Part shown: in pieces, positions 44,900 through 55,439 of the stretch
Position numbering within the stretch: position 1 is the stretch's first letter
Layout: the number at the start of each line of letters is the position of its first letter
Origin: Schistocerca nitens
Lineage: Eukaryota > Arthropoda > Insecta > Orthoptera > Acrididae
Direction of reading: 5' to 3'
Assembly: GCF_023898315.1 (NCBI RefSeq)
Contig: NC_064616.1
Location: 532,723,102-532,787,101, forward strand
DNA: 64,000 bases
Program-made: the position numbers and the translations under genes
The notes under the pieces: model-generated
Told to the model about the DNA's origin: nothing
Seen by the model: only the letters and a program-made list of their open reading frames with translations
The model's database searches: none

Positions 44900-46053
44900 T
44901 TACTTTTGAATTAGTTTGGATTGTTAATAACAAATTTCATAAGTGAATATATATTTGTTTATTGTGAGGCTACAGTGAAGATTTCTAGCTCCTTAAATAA
45001 GTGTCTGCAGGATGATCTTGGATGAGCTCCACCAATTATTCTGATTACATGCTTTTGTGCAATGAACACTCTTTTACTGAATGATGAGTTACCCCAGAAT
45101 ATGATACCATACGAAAGCAGAGAATGAAAATAGGCGAGGTAAGCTAATTTACTCAGATGTATATCGTCGAAATTTGCAATGACCCTAATAGCTTACGTAG
45201 CTGAACTCAAACCTTTCAGCAGATCCTCAGTGTGTTTTTTTTTTCAGTTCAACCCCTCATCAATGCATACACCTAGAAATTTTGAATATTCTACCTTAGC
45301 TACCGATTTCTGGTCGAAGTCTATATTTATTAATGGTGTCATTCCATTTACTGTGTGGAACTCTATATACTGTGTTTTGTAAAAGTTTAATGAGAGCCCA
45401 TTTGCATAGAACCACTTAATGATTTTCTGAAAAACATAATTTACAATTTCACCAGTTAATTCTTGTCTGTTGGGTGTGATACTTATATCATCGGCAAAAA
45501 GTACCAGCTTTGCATCTTCGTGAATATAGAACGGCAAGTCATTAATATATATTAAGAACAGCAGAGGACCCAAGACCGAACCTTGCAGCATCCCATTCTT
45601 GATTGTTCCCCAGTTTGAGAAATCACCAGTTTTTTGCATATTATGTGAACTGTTTATTTCAACTTTCTGCACTCTTCCACTAAGGTATGATTTAATCCAT
45701 TTGAGCGCTGTCCCATTCATACCACAGTACTTGAGCTTATCTAGAAGTATTCCATGATTTACACAATCAAAAGCCTTTGATAGATCACAAAAAATCCCAA
45801 CGGGTGACTTCCGGTTAGGCAGAGCATTTAATATTTCATTAGTGAAAGTATGTATAGCATTTTCCGTTGAAAAACCCTTCAGGAAACCAAACTGACATTT
45901 TGTTAAAAGTTTATTTTTACAAAGGTGTGAAGCTACTCTACAATGCATTACTTTTTCAAGAATTTTGGATAAGGCAGTCAGAAGAGAGATTGGGCGATAG
46001 TTGTTGACATCAGACGTATCCCCCTTTTTTATGCAGTGGTTTAACAATGGCAT
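44900..46053 (-). pseudogene. LINE ORF2 reverse transcriptase
   Basis: A 269-codon frame (46053-45244): PLLNHCIKKGDTSDVNNYRP, SLLTALSKILEKVMHCR, CQFGFLKGFSTENAIH, FCDLSKAFDCVNHGILL, LQGSVLGPLLFLIYINDL, LFADDISITPNRQE (catalytic box intact, near 45490), KVEYSKFLGVCIDEGL. It then shifts frame and continues as the C-terminal region with degenerate blocks to about 44900. It belongs to the same CR1-like lineage as the LINE at 24-28 kb but clearly a different family. Confidence 0.87.
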
Positions 46054-46316
46054 ACTTCAGTCTATCTGGGAAAATACCCTGCTTCAGAGAGCTATTACAT
46101 ATGTGGCTAAGAATCCCACTTATTTCTTGGGAACAAGCTTTTATTGTCCTGCGAAATGCCATCAATTCAATATGAGCTCTTATTCTTGAGAGAGTTTATT
46201 ATCTTCCTAATTGCAGAAGGAGAGGTGGGTGGAATTTCAATAGTACCGAATGGTGTGGGCAAGGCCTCTTCCATTAACTGCCTTGCTTCTTCTAATGAAC
46301 ATTTAGATCCTATTTT

Positions 46317-46510
46317 GCCGGCCGCGGTGGTCTCGCGGTTCTAGGCGCGCAGTCCGGAACCGTGCAACTGCTACGGTCGCAGGTTCGAATCCTGCCTCGG
46401 GCATGGATGTGTGTGATGTCCTTAGGTTAGTTAGGTTTAAGTAGTTCTAAGTTCTAGGGGACTAATGACCACAGCAGTTGAGTCCCATAGTGCTCAGAGC
46501 CATTTGAGCC
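46317..46510 (+). mobile_element. tRNA-derived SINE, family 1, nested in the LINE
   Basis: Starts gccggccgcggtggtctcg, has the B box ggttcgaatcc (46382-46392), and ends cagagccatttgagcc. It is flanked by the perfect 16-bp duplication atttagatcctatttt (46301-46316 and 46511-46526). It sits antisense to the LINE, between endonuclease and RT, giving the order gypsy, then LINE, then SINE. Confidence 0.95.
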
Positions 46511-46539
46511 ATTTAGATCCTATTTTCTCTACAACATTT

Positions 46540-47916
46540 AAAACAATGATTATTCAAAATGTTTTCGACTTCCGGCTTGTTGTTTATCAAGTTTCCATTC
46601 GCTTTGATGGTGATGCCGTCATCCTGTACTATTGGTTGCCCTGTCTCCCTTGTAATAATGTTCCAAATTGTTTTGATTTTGTTATCAGAGGTATTAATCT
46701 CAGACATGATGCACATGCTTCTGGACTTTTAATAACCTTTCTTAATGTAGCACAGTAGTTTTTTAACATTTGGCTGTTTCTGGGTCATGACTCTTTCTTG
46801 TTGTTAGATACAGTCCCCTTTTGTGGTTACAAGATATTTTTATTCCTTTAGTAAGCCAAGGTTTTTTGCATGGTTTCTTTTAATTAGATTCAACTACTTT
46901 CTTGGGGAAACAGTTTTCAAATTCTCTTACAAGTGTATCATGAAATAAGTTATGTTTTAAATTAGCATTGGGTACCTTGTACACCTCATCCCAATCTAGC
47001 TGCTGAAGATTTTCTCTGAAATTTCTAATTGTTGAGTCATTAATTGAACGCACAACTTTGGAGGGTAGTTTTGAATTACTGAATGGAGCTATGTCATATA
47101 CTGTAACTAGCTGAGCATCATGATCAGAAAGCACATTCTCAACAGGACAAGAATTTATGTTTTTAAACCTATCTTGGTCTATAAAAGTGCTATCTATCAA
47201 TGTGCTGCTGTCTTTTACTACCCGAGTAGGAAAATTAATGACAGATGTCAAATTGAAAGAACCGAGCAAGACTTCCAGGTCATTCTTCCTATAACACTCT
47301 TTCAGTGAATCAACATTGAAGTCCCCACAAATAATAATTTACTTTCCCCTATCTGACAGATAGCACAACTCGGCATCCAAGTTTTCCAGGAATAAATGAA
47401 AGTTTCCTGAAGGGGACCTATATACTGTTACAATTATAAAAGAGCCCTCCTTCAGTTTAAGTTGACGGGCACTTGCTTCTATATGTTGCTCTACACAAAA
47501 CTTTTTTGTATCTAAGCTTTCTACACAGTGATAACTTTGACATATATTGCAACTCCTCCTCCCCCCTTATTCTCTCTACTCATATGTGCAGCTAGTTTAT
47601 AACCACTGATATTTACCTTTTCCATATCAGACACAATGTGATGCTCGGACAGGCATACTATATCTATTACATTATCAGATTCAATGTCGTCTAAACAAAC
47701 CAGGAGCTCATCTACTTTATTCTTCAATCCCGGAATATTTTGGTGAAAAATGGTAACATTAGTTTTTACTTTACTTTTGTGAGAATCTACTTTTCTCTTT
47801 AATCCACCAATATTTTGGTTAAATATGGTAACATTATTATTTACTTTCCTGTTGTGAGAATTTTGTGAGTTTTGGACCTCTTTAGCACCTGCCTGCCTGA
47901 ACTTCTTATTGGACAC
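46540..47916 (-). pseudogene. LINE ORF2 endonuclease with duplicated N-terminal strand
   Basis: The minus strand reads VTIFNQNIGGLKRKVD and again VTIFHQNIPGLKNKVDELL (the catalytic Asn block twice), IVCLSEHHIVSD (Glu), GGVAIYV, then after a frameshift near 47520 VYRSPSGNF, IICGDFNVDS (47325), STLIDSTFID and VLSDHDAQL (47140). It then reaches the linker up to 46540. Apart from the frameshift and a stop near 47340 the catalytic residues are present. The 75-bp duplication is listed as a separate feature. Confidence 0.85.
47711..47860 (-). repeat. In-frame 75-bp tandem duplication in the endonuclease
   Basis: 47711-47785 and 47786-47860 are exact-length 75-bp copies, about four-fifths identical by eye (tctactttattcttcaatcc against tctacttttctctttaatcc, both ending ttgtgagaa). 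Each encodes 25 residues containing the catalytic Asn motif. Confidence 0.9.
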
Positions 47917-47921
47917 TGATA

Positions 47922-48914
47922 TTAGTCTAAAAAAGAGGTATATCCATGAGTACTAGTGTCCCCCCTCATGGATTTCGCTAACAACCCTGCCAGTTTACCC
48001 TTCCCTTTCCTATTGAGATGTAGGCCATGCCTTGTGAAATCCCCCCTATCAATAAGCTCGACAGGAACCAATCCAATGCTTGACAGAGTGGCCGCCCTAC
48101 GCAACTGATCCAACTCCATATTTACCCTCCTGACAGAGCGGTTCAACAGGGGCTGATCATGCCGCACGAAAGCAGGCACCAGCCCAACATTGGTATGGAT
48201 CGTTGCCGAGGCTATTTTCACCAGGTCACACTCAATACTGTAGCCCTGATCCCTATCAATACTGTTTCCCACTCCAGCCACTATCATAACATGACCCTGC
48301 TTTGTGAATCCCTTGCACAAGGAACCTATATCCTCTACCACCTGGCTAAGACCTGCACTTGGCTAGAAAAAATTTGTGACCTGGTACCTGCCACCTAATT
48401 TTTCCTGAAAAATCTGGCCCACACCTCTTCCGTGGCTGCTATCTAGCAACAGAACTTTCCTCTTACTTTCTACTTTTTTTGAAGCAGTTGGTTTCCTAGT
48501 GAGATTCTGTTGCATCTTAACTACATATACTTCTACTGGAGCCTCTTCATTACTTAACTGTGGTAGCAAGGCAAATCTATTGGTTGTGCCAATTGGGAAA
48601 CTGTCAGACACTGTCATCTTTCTGTGGCCCCTGTTCCCAGCTACCACTTCCCACCGCTGTTTGCCCTCCTCCCCCCTTAACCTCTTCATTCCCTCCCTCG
48701 CTCTGTCCAAATCAGCCTGAAGGGCTCTAATTTTCTTCTCGTGTTCAGCTATAATCCTATCTCTTGAGCAAACCCTGCAAAAGAATGGAAGAGTCTCGTT
48801 TGCTTCCCCAATTCCCACGCCGCTACAATTTCCCCAATGAAACCACCTGTCACAACAGCTGCACAAAACCCCTGAACTAACTTTCCCACTGCAACTCACA
48901 CACTTAGTATCCAT
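47922..48914 (-). pseudogene. LINE ORF1: PHD-like finger, coiled coil, SGNH hydrolase
   Basis: ATG at 48914 starts MDTKCVSCSGKVSSGVLCSC. The Cys/His series C-x2-C ... C-x2-C ... FHWGNC ... FFCRVC is a PHD-like zinc finger (residues 1-55). A coiled coil follows (EHEKKIRALQADLDRAREGM), then a basic linker and the SGNH domain: VLLLDSSHGRGVGQIF (Ser), IVAGVGNSIDRDQG (Asn) and DFTRHGLHLNRKGKGKLA (Asp-His). One in-frame TAG (48363-48365) splits the domain after the Ser block. Otherwise the roughly 330-codon frame is continuous to 47922. Combined PHD and esterase ORF1 proteins are known from CR1-type LINEs. Confidence 0.87.
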
Positions 48915-49026
48915 GGTAGTTTGGAAATTAGTTAAGAGATTTACTAAGTGAAAACGATAATATATTAAATACAGATGCAAAAGGACACTAAATATGTTTT
49001 GGATTCTAATATGTAAGTAAACTATT

Positions 49027-49421
49027 ACCAAATGCACTTAGATTTGTGGTATAACGCTAAATATGCACGATCAAAAATTAGGCCTAGACAGCCGAATGTA
49101 ACCAAAACAAACTTTTTGCGATAAGTGGAAGAGTACGTAAATAAAAGAAAAACCTTTAATGGCAAGCTTGAAGAGCACACTAATGAATGTATTTAATTAG
49201 TTAATCTGTACCAAATGCACTTTAGATTGCGGTATAACGATAAGTTTGCACACTCGGAAAGTAAGGCAAAGCCGCGAAATATAAACAAAACGAACTTTTC
49301 GCGATTACTGGAACAGTACGCAAATGAAAGAAAAACCTTTAATGATGAGCTTGAAAAGCACCCTAATGAACGTATTTAATCAGTTAAACTACAGAAAATG
49401 CACTTCCAATTGCGGTACAAC
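49027..49421 (-). repeat. 183-bp tandem monomers in the LINE 5' UTR
   Basis: Units start accaaatgcactta (49027), accaaatgcacttt (49210) and agaaaatgcacttc (49393, partial), an exact 183-bp period. Shared blocks include gcggtataacg, gaaagaaaaacctttaatg and cttgaa(a/g)agcac. They lie upstream of ORF1 on the minus strand, the position of promoter-bearing monomers in other LINEs such as mouse L1. Confidence 0.85.
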
Positions 49422-49452
49422 GCTGATCGCGCATTCCACGCGCATGATCGCA

Positions 49453-50080
49453 CATCACATGTATATATTTCACACTGAACACAGAAACATACTCAAGGAT
49501 ACCGAAAGATATTTGTATTGTAACTTTAATTAATGCTGAACACGAGGCTTAAGGCCATGTTGGGTGTTACAAATATCGTTATTTTGGACTAGATGGTCCC
49601 TTCAGTCACTGCCAACACAATTAAACAGGTGAAACGTGTGTAAAAAATTACATCCAGTACGACAGAGGAAAAAACCTAACTCACATTAGAGAACAGAGTG
49701 GGAAACGATTTTAATACAAATTAAAGAGTATACTAATTTTATTCCGGTCCCTATCAAAACTGTGGTCTCCCTGTCTGGTTATTAAGGATTTGAATTGACT
49801 GAGGATCAAGGCATTGTACAACTCCTCGCAGACAGACACTCATATTCTGAACAAATACAATAAAGAGGTAAAATTGAAGTATGCCTATGTAAACAAAAGA
49901 TAAGGAGTAGAAATGTGAAGCTAGAGGATGTAGATCACCTTGTTAGTGGATCAAACATATTTAATTTAATTAAATCAGCACATAAATCACTGCATTTAAA
50001 CTAGAATATGTGTGACAAGCGTAGCTGTCGTCACTGTATGTAGATTTTAAATTTGATCATTGTGGCACTTAACTGCAAAA
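49453..50080. other. Nothing identified
   Basis: AT-rich flank of the gypsy 2 insertion site. No ORF or repeat recognised. Confidence 0.35.
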
Positions 50081-50082
50081 TA

Positions 50083-51301
50083 TACTGAAGAGCCAAAGAA
50101 ATTGGTACACCTGCCTAATATCGTCTAGGGGCCTCGCAAGCACGCAGAAGTGCCGCCACACGCCATGGCATGGAGTCAAGTAATGTCTAAACCAGCGCTA
50201 GAGGGACTGACACCATGAATCCTGCAGGGCTATCCAGGATCCGCAAGAGCTCGAGGGGGTGGAGATCTCTTCTGATCTGCAAGTTGCAAGGTGTCCCAGA
50301 TATGCTCAATAATGTTCATGTCTGGGGAGTTTGATGGCCAGCGTAAGTGTTTAAACTCAGAAGAGTGTTCCTGGAGCCACTCTGTTCCAACTCTGAACGT
50401 GTGGGGTGTCGCATTGTCCTGCAGGAATATCCCAAGTTCGTCGGAATTCACAATGGACATGAATCGATACAGGTGATCAGACAGGGTGCTTACGTACGTG
50501 TCACCTGTCTGAGTCGTATCTAGACGTATCAGGGGTCCCATATCATCCCAACTGCACTTGCCCCTCACCATTACAGAGCCTCTACCAGCTTGAACAGTCC
50601 CCTACTGACATGCAGGGTTCATGAGTTCATAAGGTTGTCTCCATACCCGTACACGTCCATCCGCTCGATACAATTTGAAACGAGACTCGTCCGACCAGGC
50701 AGCATGTTTCCAGCCATCAACTGTACAATGTCGGTGTTGAAGGGGCCCAGGCGAGGCGTAAATCTTTGTGTCATGCAGTCGTGTAGAGTACACGATTGGG
50801 CCTTCGGCTCCGAAAGCCCATATCGACGATGTTTCGTTGACTGGTTCGCACGCTGACACCTGTTGAAGGCCCTGCACTGAAATTTGCAGCAATTTGTTGA
50901 GGGGTTGCACTTCCGTCACGTAGAACGATTCTACTCAGTTGTCGTTGGTGCTGTTCTTGCAGGATCTTTTTCCGGTCGTAGCGATTTTGGAGATTTGATG
51001 TTTCACCGGATTCCTGATATTCACGGAACACCCGTGAAATTGTCGTACGAGAAAATCACCAACCACTTCATCCCTGCCTCGGAGATGTGTCCCATCGCCC
51101 GTGTACCGACTATAACACCACGTTCAAACTCACTTAAATCTTGATAACCTGCCATTGTAGCAGCAGTAACCAATCTAACAACTGCGCCAGACACTTGTTG
51201 TCTTATATAGGCGTTGCCGACCACAGCGCCGTATTCTAGCTGTTTACATATTTTTGTATTTGAATACGCACGCCTATACCAGTTTCTTTGCCGCTTCAGT
51301 G
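50083..51301 (-). mobile_element. Tc1-like transposon with TA target duplication
   Basis: The ends tactgaagagccaaagaaat and, inverted, cactgaagcggcaaagaaac form ~30-bp inverted repeats flanked by TA (50081-50082, 51302-51303). The size of about 1.2 kb is usual for Tc1. The transposase reads on the minus strand and is broken. Confidence 0.9.
50115..51155 (-). pseudogene. Tc1-like transposase (DD34E type), frameshifted
   Basis: ATG at 51155 starts MAGYQDLSEFERGVIVGTRA (helix-turn-helix region). The frame then shifts twice: MFREYQESGETSNLQNRYDR and GFRSRRPNRVL (51031-50771), then KHAAWSDESRFKLYRADGR (first Asp). A nonsense codon lies near 50600. It continues with YVSTLSDHLYRFMSIV, IFLQDNATPHTFR (second Asp) and SPDMNIIEHIWD (Glu), and ends at TAG 50115-50117. 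All three catalytic acids survive. About 345 codons are expected and roughly that length is present. Confidence 0.9.
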
Positions 51302-51303
51302 TA

Positions 51304-52503
51304 TTACATCATATGGTACCGGGGACAACTGCTACTGCAACTATTTATGGTCAAAACATCAGTATTATAATAAGTGTGAAATCATCTAATATCACCAAAC
51401 ATTAACTTTTTTTTAACGGGGATAGAATTTCTGATAATGGCAGTTCATTGAGTAATAACATAAAGAAGTGATTGACTGAAAACATTGTGGTATTCCGAGT
51501 GTTTAAGTGCTGTTTTTTACAATTAAAGACATTAGAAATAGCATAGGCAAATATAACACTAGCACACCATATCATAAAGGTACAACAACGTTGCATACAA
51601 AGAGAAAAGTCTTCAATCACAAAAACAAATGGCTTGTATGATGATGTACGGACTCTGTAAGGAAAAGAGCAACCTAAAGGTCAAGTAACTGTGGCAGTAG
51701 GAATCACACGTCAGATGATCTCATGAACTATACCTTCTCACTTCAGTTCAGGACACCCTCTCGCTGAACTGAATGTACAAACTGGAGCTGTATATACAGG
51801 ATGGGTGAATCGTTCAAGGCGTGGAAGTGTGGCGAGGACCACTTTCTAGTAGTACCCAAGGTTTTGGAACAGTTGTGGGCGGTTCCTGACATCCTTCCTT
51901 CTAGGCAGTGGCAGCAAGGACTGGACCAAGACGTTTCCATTGTCATGCTGTCCGCGCAGCATAATGGCATTGGAATCATAGTGGATGGGCAGACAGAGTG
52001 AGTGGGACAACGTGCTCGCTCTTGCAGTGCACCCAGAAACGTGCATTCTTCCTCTCAGTTTTCTGGTATGTGACAAGCACACAGGATGCGTAGTCAGGTA
52101 TTTATGTGGCTTTATGGTTGGCAAAGCGTACGCAGAAACGACGATAGAGAAGAGTAAGTGGCGTGCTGTTGTTTTCTAAGTTCGACGTGAGCAAAGTGTA
52201 TGTAGAACTGATGATACAGAAACACAACTAGGGTGTTGTTGCTTTTTGAGTGCATAATGGGCAAAGTGTATACAGAACTGTTGATAGAGAAGCACATTGG
52301 CGTGCTATTGCTTTCTAACTGCAAACAGATCATTGGATGGTCCTGATCGATTCTGCTTTCACGCTCGTTAGGACGATAGGATGGAGAGAAACAGATACTC
52401 TTTACGGTTGGGTCCCTGGCACTGAACTGTTTTTGTTGTGGCTACACTAGTCGAGTCTCTTGGACTCATGTGCCAAGAAGGAATGAAGAGGTTATGCTTT
52501 CCA
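51304..52503. other. Nothing identified; internal ~60-bp near-repeats at 52120-52320
   Basis: Three imperfect copies of a gcaaagcgtacgcagaa...gatagagaa...gtgctgttg motif recur at about 52121, 52192 and 52261 (period about 70 bp). Short frames on both strands translate this repeat. No gene recognised. Confidence 0.4.
52121..52330. repeat. ~70-bp imperfect tandem repeat, three copies
   Basis: The blocks gcaaagcgtacgcagaaacg, gcaaagtgtatgtagaactg and gcaaagtgtatacagaactg are each followed by atgata/gatagaga, gtgctgttg and ctttctaa/ctttttgag. Confidence 0.75.
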
Positions 52504-52516
52504 CTAAAGTAAGTAA

Positions 52517-52720
52517 TGTTCAAATGTTCAAATGTGTGTGAAATCTTATGGGACTTAACTGGTAAGGTCATCAGCCCCTAATCTTACACACTACTTAACC
52601 TAGATTATCCTAAGGACAAACGCACATATCCATGCCCGAGGGAGGACTCGAACCTCCGCCGGGACCAGCCGCACAGTCCACGACTACAGCGCCTTACATC
52701 GCTCGGCTAATCCTGCGCGG
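52517..52720 (-). mobile_element. tRNA-derived SINE, family 2
   Basis: On the minus strand it starts ccgcgcaggattagccgagc (A-box region ttagccgagcg), has the B box ggttcgagtcc near 52655, then tgtccttaggataatctagg, and ends aagatttcacacacatttg. It is flanked by ctaaagtaagtaa (52504-52516) and ctaaagtgagtaa (52721-52733), a 13-bp duplication with one mismatch. The body differs from family 1, though the tail is related. Confidence 0.9.
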
Positions 52721-52743
52721 CTAAAGTGAGTAAAACGCTGTGG

Positions 52744-53163
52744 TTACTCTTGAAATGAAAAAACGCTAACTTTGCAAGAAAAGTTAAGTACATCAGTAAG
52801 TCTCTGCTTCTTGAGAAGTCCATGAGGTGAGCTGTTATGTCTGTGCTGTCTCAGGCGCCATGCTGTCTGCTCCATTTGCTGCACCTTGGGTCGGTCCCCT
52901 ATAACGACTGCTGTCAGGGAGGATGCCCCTCTGAAGAGCTGCCCAGGTAGTTGGCCCCGCGTGACAAGATTATGCCCTGCTTCGCACAAGGCTGCCACCA
53001 GCTGTCCGGGCTGTGGGTCACGTCCGGCCACCAGCTGAGCTGTGGCATTCTCCTTGCATTCTCTGTCAACAACGGACTGCGACTGTGTCTTGTATTCCAT
53101 AAACGTTGCGGCACGAACAAGTGTGCACTGTCCTGATGCAAACTCCGTACGAGATTTGCTCAT
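52744..53163 (-). other. 139-codon ORF of unknown nature
   Basis: A GC-balanced minus-strand frame starting MSKSRTEFASGQC, ending just inside the boundary of the mariner at 53180. It is Gln/Arg-rich in the middle. No motif recognised. It could be a decayed repeat or an exon; I would not call it a gene. Confidence 0.2.
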
Positions 53164-53179
53164 ACAACAGATTCATATA

Positions 53180-53917
53180 CCGGGTGATCAAAAAGTCAGT
53201 ATAAATTTGAAAATTGAATAAATCACGGAATAATGTAGATAGAGAGGTACAAATTGACACACATGCTTGGAATGACATGGGGTTTTATTAGAACCAAAAA
53301 AATACAAACGTTCAAAAAATGTCCGACAGATGGCGCTTCGTCTGATCATAATAGCAATAATTAGCATAACAAAGTAAGACAAAGCAAAGATGATGTTCAT
53401 TACAGGAAATGCTCAATATGTCCACCATCATTCCGCAACAATAGCTGTAGTCGAGGAATAATGTTGTGAACAGCACTGTAAAGCATGTCCGGAGTTATGG
53501 TGAGGCATTGGCATCGGATATTGTCTTTCAGCATCCCTAGAGATGTCGGTCTATCACGATACACTTGCAACTTCAGGTAACCCCAAAGCCAATAATAGCA
53601 CGGACTGAGATCTTTCACGCGTCTAGCATTATGGGGTGGAGCACCATCCTGCATAAACATCGTACGTTCCAGCAGGTGTTTATCAGCCAGGCTGGGGATG
53701 ATGCCATTCTGTAACATATCGGCGTACCTCTCACCCGTCACGGTAGCAGTTTTGCTGTCCAGCGCCATCTGTCGGACATTTTGTGAACTTAGTTTTTTTT
53801 GTGTTCTAATAAAACCCCATGTCATTCCAAGCATGTGTGTCAATTTTTACCTCTCTAACTACATTATTCCGTGGTTTATTAAGTTTTCAAATTTATACTG
53901 ACTTTTTGATCACCCTG
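53180..53917 (-). mobile_element. Deleted mariner-like element with ~160-bp inverted repeats
   Basis: Left ccgggtgatcaaaaagtcag and right ctgactttttgatcaccctg are inverted ends next to TA. Complementarity extends about 160 bp per side (tttgaaaa, taaatcacggaataatgta, cttggaatgacatggggttt). Between them lies only the C-terminal part of a transposase, so it is non-autonomous. Confidence 0.88.
53400..53800 (-). pseudogene. Mariner-like transposase C-terminal remnant
   Basis: The minus strand reads TVTGERYADMLQNGIIPSL, then MFMQDGAPPHNARRVKDL (second catalytic Asp). A deletion has removed the SPDLNP region, and YYWLWGYLKLQVYRDRP follows directly, then the GGHIEHFL end. The first Asp region is also missing. 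Confidence 0.85.
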
Positions 53918-55439
53918 TATATTACATAAATTAGATAATAATAAACAATTAATATAAAATAATGAAAATGGAATTGGTAACAATTAGTACTAAGTGTATA
54001 CATACACCTAATACTTATCAAGTACTTTATAATGAATAAACATGGGTCCATTGGTCTGTCATATGAATGATGTGTAATTTTTTCTGGTACTGTCAGATGT
54101 AGGTATTCATGAGCTATGTACTTAAACTCCGTATGTCCCATGTGGCAGCATGCAGCTGTGTGATCAAATACAAACAGAAAGTATTTTATTTTATTAGTTC
54201 CAACATCCATTAGGTTAATAGGTTAAACCTTTCTCCTTGAACATGCAGATACTAAAGATGTAGACTATGTTTATATAAAGTAAAACTACAACGAATTTCT
54301 GCCGTCAAATGTCACTGCACGACCTGTGAAGAATATCATCATCACAAAGACACATACCAAAGTTACGACACCGAAAAAAGAATATAATATTATGTTAAAA
54401 ATTATAATAAAATTTTTGTTCACGTACCTTCTACTTACGATTTATGCATGGGTATTTTCAGAATGACTTATACTGCTGGCAGATACTCAGTGCCGATCCT
54501 AAGACTCCTTGTTCGATGGTTTTACACTGAAATGGCAGACCGATCCTTCTGTCAATAGAACACTCACATTGCATGTTTTTCTGAAACTGAGGGCTCGATA
54601 TTAGTAATACTCTCCTGACACTCCCAAAATACGGATAACAGTTGTGTGTTTATGTCTCCTGACACATGGTGTCCATGTCAGTATCACCGCATGTGATCTA
54701 TGTGGTGTGCTTGTACCATCCCCATGGTTTTGGTCGTCTATTGTCATCGATGCCTCAACAGAAAAAGACGCCATTCAATACAACTCGCACTGTCCATGTT
54801 ATAAGAGATCCTCTACAACAACAAACCACATGCCTCTTAATGTACTGTGATGTTTGGCTCTCGCTAAAACGCAGAAAAAGGGTCGCTGCACGGCATTAAT
54901 TGGGACCAAACTCATGAAATCGGCTGCAGCGAAACGCAGTCTGGGCGAATATAGACTCTGGCGCTGGCAAGTGACATGTACTGGTATGAACGTCAACGGT
55001 GTTAAAGCACGAAGACAACCAGGTCTTTCGGAAAAACAATCACACACGGTCTCTGAACTTGTTGTAAGATGACCCAGTGTTCTGATTTTTTACAGGCAGC
55101 ATGAACAATGTAATTAGAGGAGCGCACTTGTCTGTGACTTGGTCATTTAGTTTATTTTTCATTTTTATGACGACAGAAATCACCATCAGAAGTTTCCTAA
55201 CCTCCACCTTCCCTTTCAGGGTGATCGTAACAACAATTAAATCTGTACATGATCCATCACATTGAGACTGCTGTAAACTAGATGGTACCGCACATAATTA
55301 TGTAATTCAGTCTCAGTATGACACCCGTTATAAGCTAAGGAAAACAAGACATTAAGATAACATTCCTACTAAGAGGAAAAGGGTATTATTTTACATAATT
55401 ATTTACAGTCACTCTCTCTGCTCGACAAATCGTTTTAAA
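53918..55439. other. Nothing identified
   Basis: Overlapping frames on both strands at 54644-55072 are somewhat GC-richer than the surroundings but lack a recognisable domain. The right part may be the 3' region of the integrase-bearing retroelement fragment that follows. Confidence 0.3.

Larger units (their letters stand above)
44497..49421 (-). mobile_element. CR1-like LINE with PHD+SGNH ORF1, nested in the LTR
   Basis: Minus-strand order from 49421: tandem monomers in the 5' UTR, ORF1 with a PHD-like finger and SGNH hydrolase, ORF2 endonuclease and RT, and a 3' tail of TAATC repeats (44497-44515 on the plus strand as attagattagattag). The short repeat gctgat flanks both sides (44491-44496; 49422-49427). 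PHD plus esterase ORF1 is an established CR1-group architecture. The copy looks full-length but carries stops and frameshifts, and a SINE in ORF2. Confidence 0.85.
38926..49452 (-). mobile_element. Ty3/gypsy LTR retrotransposon 2, heavily nested
   Basis: Minus-strand order: LTR (44174-44496 plus 49428-49452), gag, protease, RT, RNase H, integrase, LTR (38926-40133). The LTRs match in blocks such as acagggata, ggagagaga, agtagtggaagaactaatta and ttcggtggcgat. Their uninterrupted length is about 350-358 bp. Inserted into it are an 842-bp THAP-bearing transposon, three SINE pieces and a CR1-like LINE. It is older than all of them and dead: catalytic residues of RT and RNase H are mutated and stops are frequent. 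Confidence 0.88.
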
